A stretch of 64,000 bases of DNA from Nocardia sp. CY41. GTDB taxonomy: Bacteria > Actinomycetota > Actinomycetes > Mycobacteriales > Mycobacteriaceae. Each line of letters starts with the position of its first letter. The stretch's first letter is position 1. The position numbers and the translations under genes are program-made. The stretch lies in NCBI RefSeq assembly GCF_009829325.1, contig NZ_VUOS01000001.1:372001-436000 (forward strand), given 5' to 3'. The notes under the pieces were generated by a model. The model searched no databases and had not been told where the DNA came from. It worked only from the letters and a program-made list of their open reading frames with translations. Below are positions 17,091 to 26,212 of the stretch, piece by piece.

Positions 17091-18521
17091 TCATCGCTCC
17101 AGCAGCGCCAGGCATTCCACGTGGTGCGTAGCGGGAAAGGCGTCGAAGGCACGCAGGTCGGCGAGCCGGTAGCCCGCGGCCCGATAGAGGCCGAGGTCAC
17201 GAGCGAACGCGGCGGGATCGCAGCCGACGTGGACGATTCGCGTCGGCCCGCCTGCCGCGACGGCGCCGATCACCTCCTTGCCGGCACCGGCGCGCGGTGG
17301 GTCGAGCACGACGACATCCGGAGCGGCCCCGCCGACGTGTTCGAGCACCCAACGTTCCACCCGCTGGGCGCGCAGCTCCACCCAGGGCAGATCGCGCAGC
17401 GCGGCGGCGCCGTCGGCCACGGCGGAGCGGGCCGATTCCACCGCGAGCACCACACCGGTGCGCCCGGTCTGCTCGGCGAGGCGCGCGGCGAAGACCCCCG
17501 CGCCGCTGTAGAGATCCCAGGCCCGTCCGCCGGGCCGCAGGTCCGACCATTCCGCGATCAGATCCGAATACCGTTGCGCCGCACCGCGGTGTGCTTGCCA
17601 GAAGCCCGTAGCCGCGACCTCCCAGCGACGGCCCGCCACGTACTCGACCGCCCGCCCGCTGCCCTCGAACACCCACTCGTCGCGCGCCGCGTGCGCCGCC
17701 GCGCGCCGGGCGGACGCCGCGCGCCGGTCGTCGCGGCGGGTGCCATCCACGGCAGTCCATTCGCCGCCTGCACCGCGCCGTCCCCCGCGCCGGTCACGGC
17801 GGTGCGGCCGGTCGCGTCGACCGGCTCCCCCGCCACCAGGCTTGTCCCGGCCACCTGGCTCCCGGCCGCCACCCGGGCCACGCCGCTCCCCGCCGCGACG
17901 GCCCTGCTCCGCCTCAGCGGCGGGCGCCAGCTCGACGACATGCCGGATTCCGTCACCGTCCACCGCGATCACCAAGTCGGCGCCGGGTGTCCACTGCCGG
18001 TCCGCGATCCCGTCCAGCGCACCCGCGACCGGTTGCGGACACCGCAGATCCGCGATCACGTCGGTGCTGCGGTAGCGGTGCACGCCCGCGCGACCCTGTG
18101 CGTCGATCGCGAGCCGCACGCGTGTGCGCCATCCGCCGATCACGTCGCCGGAGCCGATCGGCTCCACCAGCACTTCCCGCTCGATCCCGGCCAGCCGCCG
18201 CAGCTGTTCGGCCACCACCGCGGCCTTCAGCGCGCGCTGGGCCACCGGTGTGGCGAAGGAGAAATCGCAGCACCCGGCGCCACCGGGTCCGGATACCGGG
18301 CAGGTGGCCGGTACCCGATCCGGGGACGGCTCGAGCACCTCGACGGCGTCGGCACGGCAGAAGGAGCCGCCGCGATCCTCGGTGACCCGCACCCGCACCA
18401 ACTCGCCGGGCAGACCGTGCCGGACGAACACCACACGTCCCTCGTGCCGTGCGACGCAGAAGCCGCCGTGCCCCGGCGGCCCGAGCCGCACCTCGAACGT
18501 GCCGGTCCGCCGATCGCTCAT
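17091..18521 (-). CDS. TrmA/RumA-type RNA 5-methyluridine methyltransferase with an Arg/Gly-rich insert
   Basis: 476 residues. An N-terminal TRAM-like domain (GFCVARHEGRVVFVRHGLPGE) is followed by a Cys cluster (CPVSGPGGAGCC) that could bind an Fe-S centre. The C-terminal methyltransferase has SAM motif WDLYSGAGVFA, DPPRAGAGKEV, the nucleophile Cys in HVGCDPAAFARDL, and a late Glu (HHVECLALL). These enzymes transfer a methyl group from SAM to C5 of a uridine in tRNA or rRNA. Residues about 214-275 form a low-complexity Arg/Gly-rich insert within the catalytic half, unusual for the family. It lies 19 bases downstream of the APC permease gene, likely one operon; position matches Rv2689c. Confidence 0.88.
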   Translation of the reverse strand: MSDRRTGTFEVRLGPPGHGGFCVARHEGRVVFVRHGLPGELVRVRVTEDRGGSFCRADAVEVLEPSPDRVPATCPVSGPGGAGCCDFSFATPVAQRALKAAVVAEQLRRLAGIEREVLVEPIGSGDVIGGWRTRVRLAIDAQGRAGVHRYRSTDVIADLRCPQPVAGALDGIADRQWTPGADLVIAVDGDGIRHVVELAPAAEAEQGRRGGERRGPGGGREPGGRDKPGGGGAGRRDRPHRRDRRGGRRGAGGEWTAVDGTRRDDRRAASARRAAAHAARDEWVFEGSGRAVEYVAGRRWEVAATGFWQAHRGAAQRYSDLIAEWSDLRPGGRAWDLYSGAGVFAARLAEQTGRTGVVLAVESARSAVADGAAALRDLPWVELRAQRVERWVLEHVGGAAPDVVVLDPPRAGAGKEVIGAVAAGGPTRIVHVGCDPAAFARDLGLYRAAGYRLADLRAFDAFPATHHVECLALLER

Positions 18522-18540
18522 GCCGAATGCTCCCCGAGCG

Positions 18541-20529
18541 TCATGTCCGGTCCTCGTATCCGCGCCGCACCGCACCCGGCGCGTTCACCACTCCGGGCGT
18601 CCTGGCCCGCGCGGAGGAGCTCAGCTGCCACGGCACGCTGGTGACCATCACACCCGGCTCGAACAGCAGTCTGCCCTTCAAGCGCAGCGCGCTCTGGTTG
18701 TGCAGCACCTGTTCCCACCAATGGCCCACCACGTATTCGGGGATGAACACGGTCACCACGTCACGCGGGGCGTCCTTGCGCACCCGCTTCACATAGTCCA
18801 GCACCGGCTTGGTGATCTCGCGATAGGGCGATTCGATCACCTTGAGCGGCACCGTGATGTCGCTGTTCTCCCACTCCCGCACCAGCGCCCTGGTGTCGGC
18901 CTCGTCGACGTTCACGGTCACCGCCTCCAGCGTGTCCGGGCGGCTGGCACGCGCGTAGGCGAGGGCGCGGCGGGTCGGCAGATGCAGCCGGGACACCAGC
19001 ACGATGGAGTGCGAGCGGCTGGGCAGCACGCCGTCCCACTCGTGCTCGTCCAGCTCCCGCGCGACCGAATCGTAATGCCTGCGAATCAGTTTCATCACGA
19101 CGAAGATCGCGATCATGGTAAAGATGGCGATGTAGGCGCCCGCGAAGAACTTGGTGATCAGCACGATCACCAGCACCGCTCCGGTCGCGCTGAGCCCGAC
19201 CGCGTTGATCACCCGCGAGCGCTTCATCCGCGCGCGCTGCGCCGGGTCGGTCTCGGTGCGCAACAAACGGGTCCAGTGCCGCAGCATGCCGGTCTGGCTG
19301 AGCACGAACGACACGAACACGCCGACGATGTACAGCTGGATCAGCTTGGTGACCTCGGCGCCGAACAGCACCACGAACGCGATGGCCGCGCCGGACAGGA
19401 ACAGGATGCCGTTGCTGAACGCCAGCCGATCGCCTCTGGTGTGCAGCTGGCGCGGCAGGTAACGGTCCTGGGCCAGAATCGAGCCGAGCACCGGGAACCC
19501 GTTGAACGCCGTGTTCGCGGCGAGCACGAGGATCAGCGCGGTCACCGTCGTGATGAAGAAGAACCCGAGCGGGAACCCTTCGAACACGGTCTCGGCGAGC
19601 TGCGCGATCAGCGTCTTCTGGTGATAGTCCGACGGTGCGCCGGTCAGGTCGGCGGTGTCGTGCGCGTACACCACCCCGATCTTCTGGGCGAGGATGATGA
19701 TTCCCATCAGCAGGACGATCGCGATCGTACCCAGCATCAGAAGCGTGGTGGCGGCATTGCGCGACTTGGGTTTGCGGAACGCGGGCACGCCGTTGCTGAT
19801 CGCCTCCACACCGGTCAGCGCGGCGCAGCCGGAGGAGAACGAGCGCGCGATGAGGAAGGCGAAGGCCAACCCGTAGAGGTGCTCGTGTTCGGCGATCAAC
19901 CCGAACCCCGCCGATTCGGCCCGCAACTCCTCACCGAGCACGAAGATCCGGAACAGGCCCCAGCCGAGCATGACGAACATGCCGACGATGAACGCGTAGG
20001 TCGGAATCGCGAACGCGGTGCCCGATTCCCGCACGCCGCGCAGGTTCACCGCGGTGAGCAGGGCGATGGCCACGACGGCGAACAGCACTTTGTGCGTGGC
20101 GACGAACGGAATGGCCGAACCGATGTTGGACGCGGCCGAGGAGATCGATACCGCGACGGTGAGCACATAGTCGACCAGCAGCGCGCTGCCGACCGTCAAA
20201 CCCGCGTTGGGTCCCAGGTTGGTCGTGGCCACTTCGTAGTCGCCGCCACCGGAGGGGTATGCGTGCACGTTCTGCCGGTAGCTGGCCACCACCACCGCCA
20301 TGACGAAGGCGACCGCCAAGCCGACCCACGGGGCGTACAGGTACGCCGCCACCCCCGCGGCCGACAGCACGAGGAAGATCTCTTCGGGAGCGTAGGCCAC
20401 CGATGACATGGCATCGGAGGCGAACACGGGGAGCGCGATTCGCTTCGGCAGCAGCGTGTGACCCAGCGAGTCGCTACGGAAAGGCCTGCCCAGCAGCACT
20501 CGCTTCGCTGCCGTCGTCAACTTGGACAC
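18541..20529 (-). CDS. APC-superfamily amino acid/potassium-type permease
   Basis: About 662 residues with roughly 12 membrane helices and a soluble C-terminal region of about 190 residues. SDAMSSVAYAPEEIFLVLS and SGGGDYEVATTNLGPNAGL are characteristic of this APC/KUP-like group. It is the counterpart of Rv2690c and is divergent from the potassium regulator pair ceoB-ceoC, so potassium or amino acid transport linked to K+ is plausible; the substrate is unknown. I chose GTG 20529 because TATGCT ends 8 bases upstream and the protein then starts with SKLTTAAKRVLLGRPF, as in mycobacterial homologues. An ATG at 20541 is the alternative. Confidence 0.85.
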   Translation of the reverse strand: MSKLTTAAKRVLLGRPFRSDSLGHTLLPKRIALPVFASDAMSSVAYAPEEIFLVLSAAGVAAYLYAPWVGLAVAFVMAVVVASYRQNVHAYPSGGGDYEVATTNLGPNAGLTVGSALLVDYVLTVAVSISSAASNIGSAIPFVATHKVLFAVVAIALLTAVNLRGVRESGTAFAIPTYAFIVGMFVMLGWGLFRIFVLGEELRAESAGFGLIAEHEHLYGLAFAFLIARSFSSGCAALTGVEAISNGVPAFRKPKSRNAATTLLMLGTIAIVLLMGIIILAQKIGVVYAHDTADLTGAPSDYHQKTLIAQLAETVFEGFPLGFFFITTVTALILVLAANTAFNGFPVLGSILAQDRYLPRQLHTRGDRLAFSNGILFLSGAAIAFVVLFGAEVTKLIQLYIVGVFVSFVLSQTGMLRHWTRLLRTETDPAQRARMKRSRVINAVGLSATGAVLVIVLITKFFAGAYIAIFTMIAIFVVMKLIRRHYDSVARELDEHEWDGVLPSRSHSIVLVSRLHLPTRRALAYARASRPDTLEAVTVNVDEADTRALVREWENSDITVPLKVIESPYREITKPVLDYVKRVRKDAPRDVVTVFIPEYVVGHWWEQVLHNQSALRLKGRLLFEPGVMVTSVPWQLSSSARARTPGVVNAPGAVRRGYEDRT

Positions 20530-20536
20530 TGGAGCG

Positions 20537-20542
20537 AGCATA
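20537..20542 (-). promoter_or_regulatory. -10 element (TATGCT) for leaderless APC permease
   Basis: On the minus strand TATGCT ends 8 bases before the GTG at 20529. It overlaps the alternative ATG at 20541, which argues against that ATG. Confidence 0.5.
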
Positions 20543-20690
20543 GGCCCCCGCACAGGGGATCGCGCGGGTGGCTCGCAGGTTTGCTCGCCCGCTGGAGGGG
20601 GAACGTGGCCGGTGGAGTCATTCGACGGGTAGCGTTCGACCGAACGACAAAGCAGACCGAACACCATGGTTCCAGGAACGAGGTTGCACG

Positions 20691-21356
20691 GTGTACGTAG
20701 TGATCATGGGGTGCGGGCGCGTCGGCTCGTCGCTGGCCCATGCCCTGGTCCGCGTAGGTCACGAAGTCACCGTGATCGACCGGGACTCCAGTTCTTTCCT
20801 GCGGCTGGGGTCCGACTTTCCCGGTGAGCGGGTGACGGGGGTCGGATTCGATCGAGATGTGCTGATAAAGGCCGGAATCGAGCGGGCCGACGCGTTCGCG
20901 GCGGTCTCCTCCGGCGACAACTCGAACATCATCTCCGCCCGGGTCGCCCGGGAGATGTTCGGCGTCGAGCGGGTGGTCGCCCGCATCTACGACGCCAAGC
21001 GCGCCGCGGTCTACGAGCGGCTCGGCATCCCGACCATCGCCACGGTCCCATGGACCACCGACCGCTTCCTGCGCGCGCTCATCGGCGACACCGGCACCAC
21101 CACCTGGCGTGACCCCACCGGAACGGTTGCCGTGACCCAGCTGACGCTGCACGAGGAGTGGTACGGCCGCACCGTGCGCGACTTGGAGCAGACCATCGCG
21201 GCCCGGGTCGCGTTCATCATCCGGTTCGGCCAGGCGCTGCTGCCCGACAAGAAGACCATCATCCAGGCCGACGACATCGTCTATGTGGCCGCCGCATCCG
21301 GCGCGGTGGGCGAGGCAGTCGCCCTGGCCGCGAAGCCCCCAGCGAGCGAGGACTGA
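20691..21356 (+). CDS. ceoB: TrkA-type potassium uptake regulatory protein CeoB
   Basis: 221 residues. An N-terminal Rossmann (RCK N) domain starts YVVIMGCGRVGSSLAHAL and binds NAD(H); the C-terminal part (VTQLTLHEEWYGRTVRDLE onward) is a TrkA-C domain. Such proteins gate Trk potassium channels or transporters. GTG 20691 is preceded by ACGAGG. The next gene starts two bases after the stop codon, so the pair is an operon and probably forms a hetero-oligomer. Counterpart of Rv2691. Confidence 0.92.
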   Translation: MYVVIMGCGRVGSSLAHALVRVGHEVTVIDRDSSSFLRLGSDFPGERVTGVGFDRDVLIKAGIERADAFAAVSSGDNSNIISARVAREMFGVERVVARIYDAKRAAVYERLGIPTIATVPWTTDRFLRALIGDTGTTTWRDPTGTVAVTQLTLHEEWYGRTVRDLEQTIAARVAFIIRFGQALLPDKKTIIQADDIVYVAAASGAVGEAVALAAKPPASED

Positions 21357-21358
21357 AC

Positions 21359-22030
21359 ATGAAAGTGGCCATCGCCGGAGCGGGCGCTGTCGGCCGATCG
21401 ATCGCCAGGGAACTCCTGCGCGGTGGGCACCGGGTCATGCTGCTGGAGCGACAGCTCGAGCACATAGATGCCGCCGCCATCCCGGACGCGGTGTGGGTGC
21501 ACGCCGACGCGTGCGAACTGGCCCTGCTGGAACAGGCGGGACTGGAGACCTACGAGGTCGTCATCGCGGCCACGGGTGACGACAAGGCGAACCTGGTGCA
21601 CAGCCTGCTGGCCAAGACCGAATTCGGGGTGCGCCGGGTGGTGGCGCGGGTGAACGATCCGCGCAACGAATGGCTTTTCGACGGTTCCTGGGGTGTGGAC
21701 GTCGCGGTGTCCACACCACGGCTGCTCGCCTCGCTGGTCGAGGAGGCGGTCTCCGTCGGCGACCTGGTGCGGCTGATGACGCTGCGCCAGGGCCAGGCGA
21801 ATCTGGTCGAGATGACGCTGCCCGCGGACACCTCGCTGGCCGGCAAACCGGTGCGCACGCTCACCCTGCCGCGCGACGCCGCCTTGGTGACCATCCTGCG
21901 CGGCGGCCGGGTGATCGTCCCGCAGCCCGACGACGCGCTGGAAGGCGACGACGAGCTGCTGTTCGTCACCTCGGTGGAGGCCGAGGAAGACCTCCGGCTG
22001 GAGCTCGCCAACTACGGCATCAGGCCATAA
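21359..22030 (+). CDS. ceoC: TrkA-type potassium uptake regulatory protein CeoC
   Basis: 223 residues with the same RCK architecture as its upstream partner: NAD site VAIAGAGAVGRSIAREL at the start and a TrkA-C domain (VEMTLPADTSLAGKPVRTL onward). The ATG lies only two bases after the ceoB stop. No Trk membrane subunit is seen in the window; the divergent APC permease may be the transport partner. Counterpart of Rv2692. Confidence 0.92.
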   Translation: MKVAIAGAGAVGRSIARELLRGGHRVMLLERQLEHIDAAAIPDAVWVHADACELALLEQAGLETYEVVIAATGDDKANLVHSLLAKTEFGVRRVVARVNDPRNEWLFDGSWGVDVAVSTPRLLASLVEEAVSVGDLVRLMTLRQGQANLVEMTLPADTSLAGKPVRTLTLPRDAALVTILRGGRVIVPQPDDALEGDDELLFVTSVEAEEDLRLELANYGIRP

Positions 22031-22080
22031 CTCCCCGTACACGGCCGGACGCGGGTCGTCGGCGAAGCGCCGCCGGAGCA

Positions 22081-22707
22081 CTAGGCGGCCAGTCGCAGCT
22101 CCGCGCGCAGCTTGTTCAGCGCGCGGTGCTGCATCACCCGCACCACGCCCGGGCTGGTGCCGATGGCCTCGGCGGTCTGCGCCGCCGACCAGCCGAGCAC
22201 GATGCGCATCACCAGCACCTCGCGGTGCGCGGGGGCCAGCACCTTCATCAGTTCCTTTGTGGCGGCGCGCCGCTCGGAGGCCAGCGCCCACTCCTCCGGC
22301 CCGGCGGCGGAGGACGCGTAGTCCGGCACGTCGGCCATCGGGTAGGCGGGGTGCTGCTGCGAGCGGCGGAACGCGTCGGCGACCTTGTTGGCCGCGATGC
22401 CGTAGACGAAGGCCAGGAAGGACTTGCCCTGATCGCGGTAGCGCGGAATGGCGTTCACGGTGGCCAGCAGGACCTCCTGCACCACGTCGTCGGCGGTGAC
22501 CTGCAGATGCGCCGTGTTGCCCAGGCGCGCGCCGCAGTAGCGCCGCACCAGCGGGTGCACGATCCGGATGATCTCGGCGACCGCCTGGCGATCGCCCGCG
22601 GCCGCCGGGCCGATCAGCTTGTCCAGTTCGGCCGATACCCGCCGGCTCTCCGAGAGAGCGGGATTGTGGGTCTTGGGCAGCGCCGCGGTGTTGTGCTCGG
22701 TAGCCAC
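22081..22707 (-). CDS. ECF-like sigma factor of the SigD/ShbA type
   Basis: 208 residues with region 2 (IRIVHPLVRRYCGARLG ... DVVQEVLLATVNAIPRYRDQG, FLAFVYGIAANKVADAFR) and region 4 (LAPAHREVLVMRIVLGWSAAQTAEAIGTSPGVVRVMQHRALNKLR). The closest families I recognise are mycobacterial SigD and Streptomyces ShbA; ShbA drives transcription of the principal sigma gene. No anti-sigma gene adjoins it. It starts at GTG 22707 with AAAGGA upstream. Its stop is convergent with ceoC, 50 bases away. Confidence 0.82.
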   Translation of the reverse strand: MATEHNTAALPKTHNPALSESRRVSAELDKLIGPAAAGDRQAVAEIIRIVHPLVRRYCGARLGNTAHLQVTADDVVQEVLLATVNAIPRYRDQGKSFLAFVYGIAANKVADAFRRSQQHPAYPMADVPDYASSAAGPEEWALASERRAATKELMKVLAPAHREVLVMRIVLGWSAAQTAEAIGTSPGVVRVMQHRALNKLRAELRLAA

Positions 22708-22816
22708 GTCCGAGTCCTTTCTTGCCGATCAGTGCGTGTTCTCGGTACGCATTGATCGTCTGACGAACTCGGGAGAGCGACCAGGCACCCCAGGGTGGGG
22801 AAGCATTCACCTCGGC

Positions 22817-22834
22817 GGTGGGACTTCTCCCACC
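22817..22834 (-). terminator. Hairpin downstream of the DUF3159 gene
   Basis: A perfect 7-bp stem (GGTGGGA / TCCCACC) with a CTTC tetraloop lies about 40 bases beyond the DUF3159 stop. There is no clear U-tract. It may end that transcript before the sigma gene. Confidence 0.4.
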
Positions 22835-22872
22835 CCTGTGGTTTTCACCGGGCGCGAGCGCCGGGTCAACGC

Positions 22873-23565
22873 TCAGGCCGGCCCGGCCGCGGCCACCGAC
22901 TTGGCGGGCAGGTGGCCCGCCCGCCGCACCGCCCAGATGGTGACGCCCAGCGCCACCGCGGTCAGCGGCCAGCCCATCGCGATGCGGGCGAAGGCCAGCC
23001 AGCCGGTGCGGTCGGTGTCGTAGAGCTGCGACTGCACCAGGTAGCGCGCCCCGAACACCATGATCCACGTGGCGGTGGCCAGATCGTAGAGGCGCACCGA
23101 GCGCGGATCCGACCGCCAGTCGGAGCCGTGACCGTTCAGCACACCCCAGATGACGCCGACCAACGGTCTACGGACCAGGATGGACACGAGGAACACCCCC
23201 GCGTACACGAGGCTGGTGTAGATGCCGAAGAGGAAGAACCCCTTGGCCTCGCCCATCCGATAGGCGATGAAAGCGCAGATGCCGACGCCGAAGAACCCTG
23301 AGATGGCGGGCTGCACGGGATCGCGCCGCACGAGGCGCCACAGGAGTATGGCGGCGGCCACTCCGAGGGCCGACCAGATCGCGGCGGCCAGCCCGGCGAA
23401 GCTGTTCACGGGAACGAACACGACGACGGGGAGCGTCGAGTAGATCAGGCCGCTGAAACCGCCGAGTTGTTCGAGGAGGGTCTGCTCGGCACGTTGCTCG
23501 TCACGGTCGGGCACGTCGAGCCCGGTGCGGTCGTCCGATCCTGCTTTGTCGTCGCTCCAAGGCAT
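22873..23565 (-). CDS. DUF3159 integral membrane protein
   Basis: 230 residues. After a polar N-terminus (1-35) it has about five or six membrane segments (for example LIYSTLPVVVFVPVNSFAG and GFFGVGICAFIAYRMGEAKG). This is the actinobacterial DUF3159 family; function unknown. It begins three bases after the stop of the OB-fold gene, so the two are co-transcribed, as in the mycobacterial Rv2694c-Rv2693c pair. Confidence 0.85.
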   Translation of the reverse strand: MPWSDDKAGSDDRTGLDVPDRDEQRAEQTLLEQLGGFSGLIYSTLPVVVFVPVNSFAGLAAAIWSALGVAAAILLWRLVRRDPVQPAISGFFGVGICAFIAYRMGEAKGFFLFGIYTSLVYAGVFLVSILVRRPLVGVIWGVLNGHGSDWRSDPRSVRLYDLATATWIMVFGARYLVQSQLYDTDRTGWLAFARIAMGWPLTAVALGVTIWAVRRAGHLPAKSVAAAGPA

Positions 23566-23568
23566 ACG

Positions 23569-23946
23569 TCAGCTGTTCCCGCGCAATTCGTAGTAGGGGT
23601 TGAAGATCACTTTGCGTCCGTCACGGTCGCCGACCCGGCCGCGGACGAGGATGCGCCGCCCCGGCTCGATGCCGGGAATGCGCCTGCGCCCGATCCAGAC
23701 CAGTGTGATGGCGTCGGTGCCGTCGAAGAACTCCGCTTGGACGCTGGCGCCCGCGGACTTCGGACATGCTTCGACACTGCGGAGCCTACCCAGCATGGTG
23801 GCCTCGTCACCGCGCCGACACTCCGACGCACGCGACGCGCCCGAGGCTTCGGAGGTCTCGGCCAGCTCTTCGGCATCCAGCTGATCGAGGTCCTGGGTCA
23901 GCCTGCGGCCCAGACGTCGAAAATACCCTGAGGCTGCGGATGACAT
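23569..23946 (-). CDS. OB-fold nucleic acid-binding protein
   Basis: 125 residues. The N-terminal third is charged and probably helical (GYFRRLGRRLTQDLDQLDAEEL). Residues 50-125 form an OB-fold like that in RecG-type wedge proteins (ATMLGRLRSVEAC, AEFFDGTDAITLVWIGRR, GRVGDRDGRKVIFNPYYEL). It is expected to bind single-stranded nucleic acid; partners are unknown. ATG 23946 follows a clear CAGGAGA. It forms an operon with the DUF3159 gene. Counterpart of Rv2694c. Confidence 0.83.
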   Translation of the reverse strand: MSSAASGYFRRLGRRLTQDLDQLDAEELAETSEASGASRASECRRGDEATMLGRLRSVEACPKSAGASVQAEFFDGTDAITLVWIGRRRIPGIEPGRRILVRGRVGDRDGRKVIFNPYYELRGNS

Positions 23947-24065
23947 TGTGCACGCTCTCCTGCATAGAGCAGATGGCGTGGGTCGCACACCATCGTGAGG
24001 GATCCGATCCGCACGACCTGCTGCGGCCGTACAACGCCACTGTAGATGGGCCGGGCCACCCCCGC

Positions 24066-24071
24066 TACGCT
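24066..24071 (+). promoter_or_regulatory. -10 element (TACGCT) for leaderless hydrolase gene
   Basis: TACGCT ends 8 bases before the ATG at 24079 and lies inside the reading frame that would begin at the alternative ATG 24046. Confidence 0.5.
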
Positions 24072-24078
24072 CGGACCG

Positions 24079-24774
24079 ATGTTCGACTCCCCACACCCCG
24101 CCCGCGTCGTGGCGCTGCCCGGCACCGGGTCCGACGCCGACTTCGCGCGGCGTGCTTTCGGGCCCGCCAGCGCCGCACGCGGCTTGGATTTCGTCGCGGT
24201 GGAACCGGACCCGCGCCAGGTAGTTGCGAGCTGCCTGGCGGCGTTGGAGGCGGCAGCGGACGCCACCCCGGTCCTGGTGGCGGGCATCTCGCTCGGCGCG
24301 GCGATCGCCTTGGAGTGGGCCGCGGAGCACCCGGACCGCGTGGCCGGGGTGGTGGCGGCACTGCCAGCCTGGACCGGATCCGACACCGCCGCCTGTCCGG
24401 CCGCGCTGAGCGCGGCGGCGACCGCGGCCCAGCTGCGCGCCGACGGCTTGGCCCCGGTGATCGACCGGATGCGGGCGAGCAGCCCCCGGTGGCTGGCGGA
24501 CGCGCTGACCCAGTCGTGGCGGGCGCAGTGGCCGGACCTTCCGCGGGCGCTGGAGGAGGCCGCCGACTACAAGTGGCCCGCCGCCGAGCTGTTGGCCACC
24601 TTCGAGCCGCCGCTCGCGGTGATCGCCGCGGTCGACGACCCCGTGCATCCGCCCGCGGTGGCCGAGGAGTGGGCGGCGCTGGCCCCGCGCTCGCGGCTGC
24701 ACCGGATCACCCTGGACCAACTCGGCGCCGATCCCGCGATCCTCGGACACACGGGGCTCGGCGCCTTCGGGTGA
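24079..24774 (+). CDS. Alpha/beta-hydrolase fold protein
   Basis: 231 residues. The N-terminus ARVVALPGTGSDADF provides the oxyanion-hole segment, GISLG contains the probable nucleophile Ser, and the late Asp (AAVDDPVHPP) and His (LGHTG) could complete the triad. The substrate is unknown. I prefer ATG 24079 to ATG 24046 because a -10 hexamer lies 8 bases before it. Position matches Rv2695. Convergent with the DUF3710 gene (10 bases between stops). Confidence 0.8.
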   Translation: MFDSPHPARVVALPGTGSDADFARRAFGPASAARGLDFVAVEPDPRQVVASCLAALEAAADATPVLVAGISLGAAIALEWAAEHPDRVAGVVAALPAWTGSDTAACPAALSAAATAAQLRADGLAPVIDRMRASSPRWLADALTQSWRAQWPDLPRALEEAADYKWPAAELLATFEPPLAVIAAVDDPVHPPAVAEEWAALAPRSRLHRITLDQLGADPAILGHTGLGAFG

Positions 24775-24784
24775 ACTGCCCGGC

Positions 24785-25663
24785 TCAGTTCAGGCCGAGT
24801 TGCTGCATGGCCGATCCGTCCGCACCGCGGCGCGGACCCGGCGGCATCCGCGGCACCACCGGCTGCGCGCCGGTCTGCGCCGCCACCTGCGCGGCCATCG
24901 CCTGCTGCTGGGCCTCGACCTGCTGTTGATGAGCCGCCGCCAACTGCTCGGCCAACTGCTGCGGCAGCACCACCGGCAGCGGCTCGCGCACCGGCAGCGG
25001 GTCCTCGCCACGCCGGACGACCGTCTCGCTCAGGACCGCCCGCGCCGCCTTGACCAGCGGGGTGCCGTCGTTCGCCGCGCCCGACGGACCCGCCGCCACC
25101 AGCCGCACCATCCAGCGATAACCGTCCACCCCGATGAAACGCAGGTCAGCACCCTCGGTGAGAGCCAGCAACTCCCGGCCCCACGGCCCGTTCTCCACCG
25201 ACACCCTGGCGCCGTCCTTGCGCAGCGAGTCGGCCAGATCCGCGGCGACCAGCCGCCATTGACCCGAGGTCTTGGGCGCGGCATAAGCCGCGACGGTGAT
25301 CCGGCCGTGTTCGGTGGCCAGGTGCACCGCTTGCGGCTGGCCCTCCGGCGTCATCTCGACCTGCAGCTGGCCGCCCGGCGGCACCGGCACCAGCACCGAC
25401 CCCAGATCCAGCCGCTGCTCGGACACCGCGTCGAGCAGTTCCGCGACCTCGTCGTAGTCGTACGGGCCGGGCCGTCCGTGCGGACGGTCGACGTTCAGAT
25501 CCACGCCCTCGTACGAGCGCTCATCGGTGGGGGCGTCGTCGTAGAAGTCGTCGTCGTACTCGTCTTCGTAGGCGGGCTCGTAGTCGCCGTAGTCCTCCGC
25601 CTCGTCGTACCGGTCGTCCTCGGCCCGGCTCGACTTCTTTCGCTTTCCGAACATTCCCGTCAT
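24785..25663 (-). CDS. DUF3710 family protein
   Basis: 292 residues. A Lys-rich start (FGKRKKSSR) is followed by a very acidic, Tyr-rich low-complexity segment (about 15-50). The conserved DUF3710 domain follows (about 60-235: [33 protein letters not shown]), then a Gln/Ala-rich tail ([20 protein letters not shown]). Function unknown. Its ATG overlaps the dut stop (ATGA), a strong sign of translational coupling; Rv2697c-Rv2696c is the mycobacterial equivalent. Confidence 0.85.
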   Translation of the reverse strand: MTGMFGKRKKSSRAEDDRYDEAEDYGDYEPAYEDEYDDDFYDDAPTDERSYEGVDLNVDRPHGRPGPYDYDEVAELLDAVSEQRLDLGSVLVPVPPGGQLQVEMTPEGQPQAVHLATEHGRITVAAYAAPKTSGQWRLVAADLADSLRKDGARVSVENGPWGRELLALTEGADLRFIGVDGYRWMVRLVAAGPSGAANDGTPLVKAARAVLSETVVRRGEDPLPVREPLPVVLPQQLAEQLAAAHQQQVEAQQQAMAAQVAAQTGAQPVVPRMPPGPRRGADGSAMQQLGLN

Positions 25664-26160
25664 GCCTCCTTGCCGGCCGCCCGGCCCACCCCGTTCGTCT
25701 GTGCGGTCAGGCTCGCGTGACCGCCGCTGGAGCCATACCCGCCCGCCCCCCGAGTCGTCTCGTCGAGCGAGTCGACCTCCACGAAATCCACCAGCTCCAC
25801 TCGCTGCACCAGCAGTTGCGCGATCCGGTCGCCGCGACGCAACTCGATCGGCGTGCGCGGGTCGTGGTTGATCAGGCACACCTTGATCTCGCCCCGATAC
25901 CCCGCGTCCACCGTGCCGGGGGTGTTCACCACCGACAGCCCGGTCTTGGCCGCCAGACCCGAGCGCGGATGGATCAGACCGACCGTGCCGACCGGTAGCG
26001 CGACCGCGACACCGGTGCCGACCAGTACCCGCTCTCCGGGCTCCAGGATGACGTCTTGCGTGGTGCACAGATCCACGCCCGCGTCGCCCGTATGGGCGCG
26101 CGTGGGCACGGGTATGCCGGGGTCCAGCCGCAGCAAGGGTATGGGTGAAAGTGCGCTCAC
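25660..26160 (-). CDS. dut: Deoxyuridine 5'-triphosphate nucleotidohydrolase
   Basis: 166 residues. It hydrolyses dUTP to dUMP and pyrophosphate, keeping uracil out of DNA and feeding dTMP synthesis. All five trimeric-dUTPase motifs are visible: [16 protein letters not shown], the uracil site [30 protein letters not shown], and the C-terminal arm [13 protein letters not shown] 26160 is the start; AGCCTA on the plus strand (TAGGCT on the coding strand) ends 9 bases upstream. It overlaps DUF3710 by four bases. Confidence 0.95.
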   Translation of the reverse strand: MSALSPIPLLRLDPGIPVPTRAHTGDAGVDLCTTQDVILEPGERVLVGTGVAVALPVGTVGLIHPRSGLAAKTGLSVVNTPGTVDAGYRGEIKVCLINHDPRTPIELRRGDRIAQLLVQRVELVDFVEVDSLDETTRGAGGYGSSGGHASLTAQTNGVGRAAGKEA

Positions 26161-26200
26161 GTTGGACGAGCCTACGCGTAGGCTGTTTGCCCTCGTGACT

Positions 26201-26206
26201 TAGTGT
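26201..26206 (+). promoter_or_regulatory. -10 element (TAGTGT) for leaderless DUF3093 gene
   Basis: TAGTGT ends 7 bases before the GTG at 26213. It is divergent from the dut promoter. Confidence 0.55.
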
Positions 26207-26212
26207 TGACTC

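Noticed and set aside
18124..20406. 760-residue plus-strand frame rich in His, Gln and Asp
   Set aside because: Antisense to the APC permease; the composition reflects complementing hydrophobic codons.
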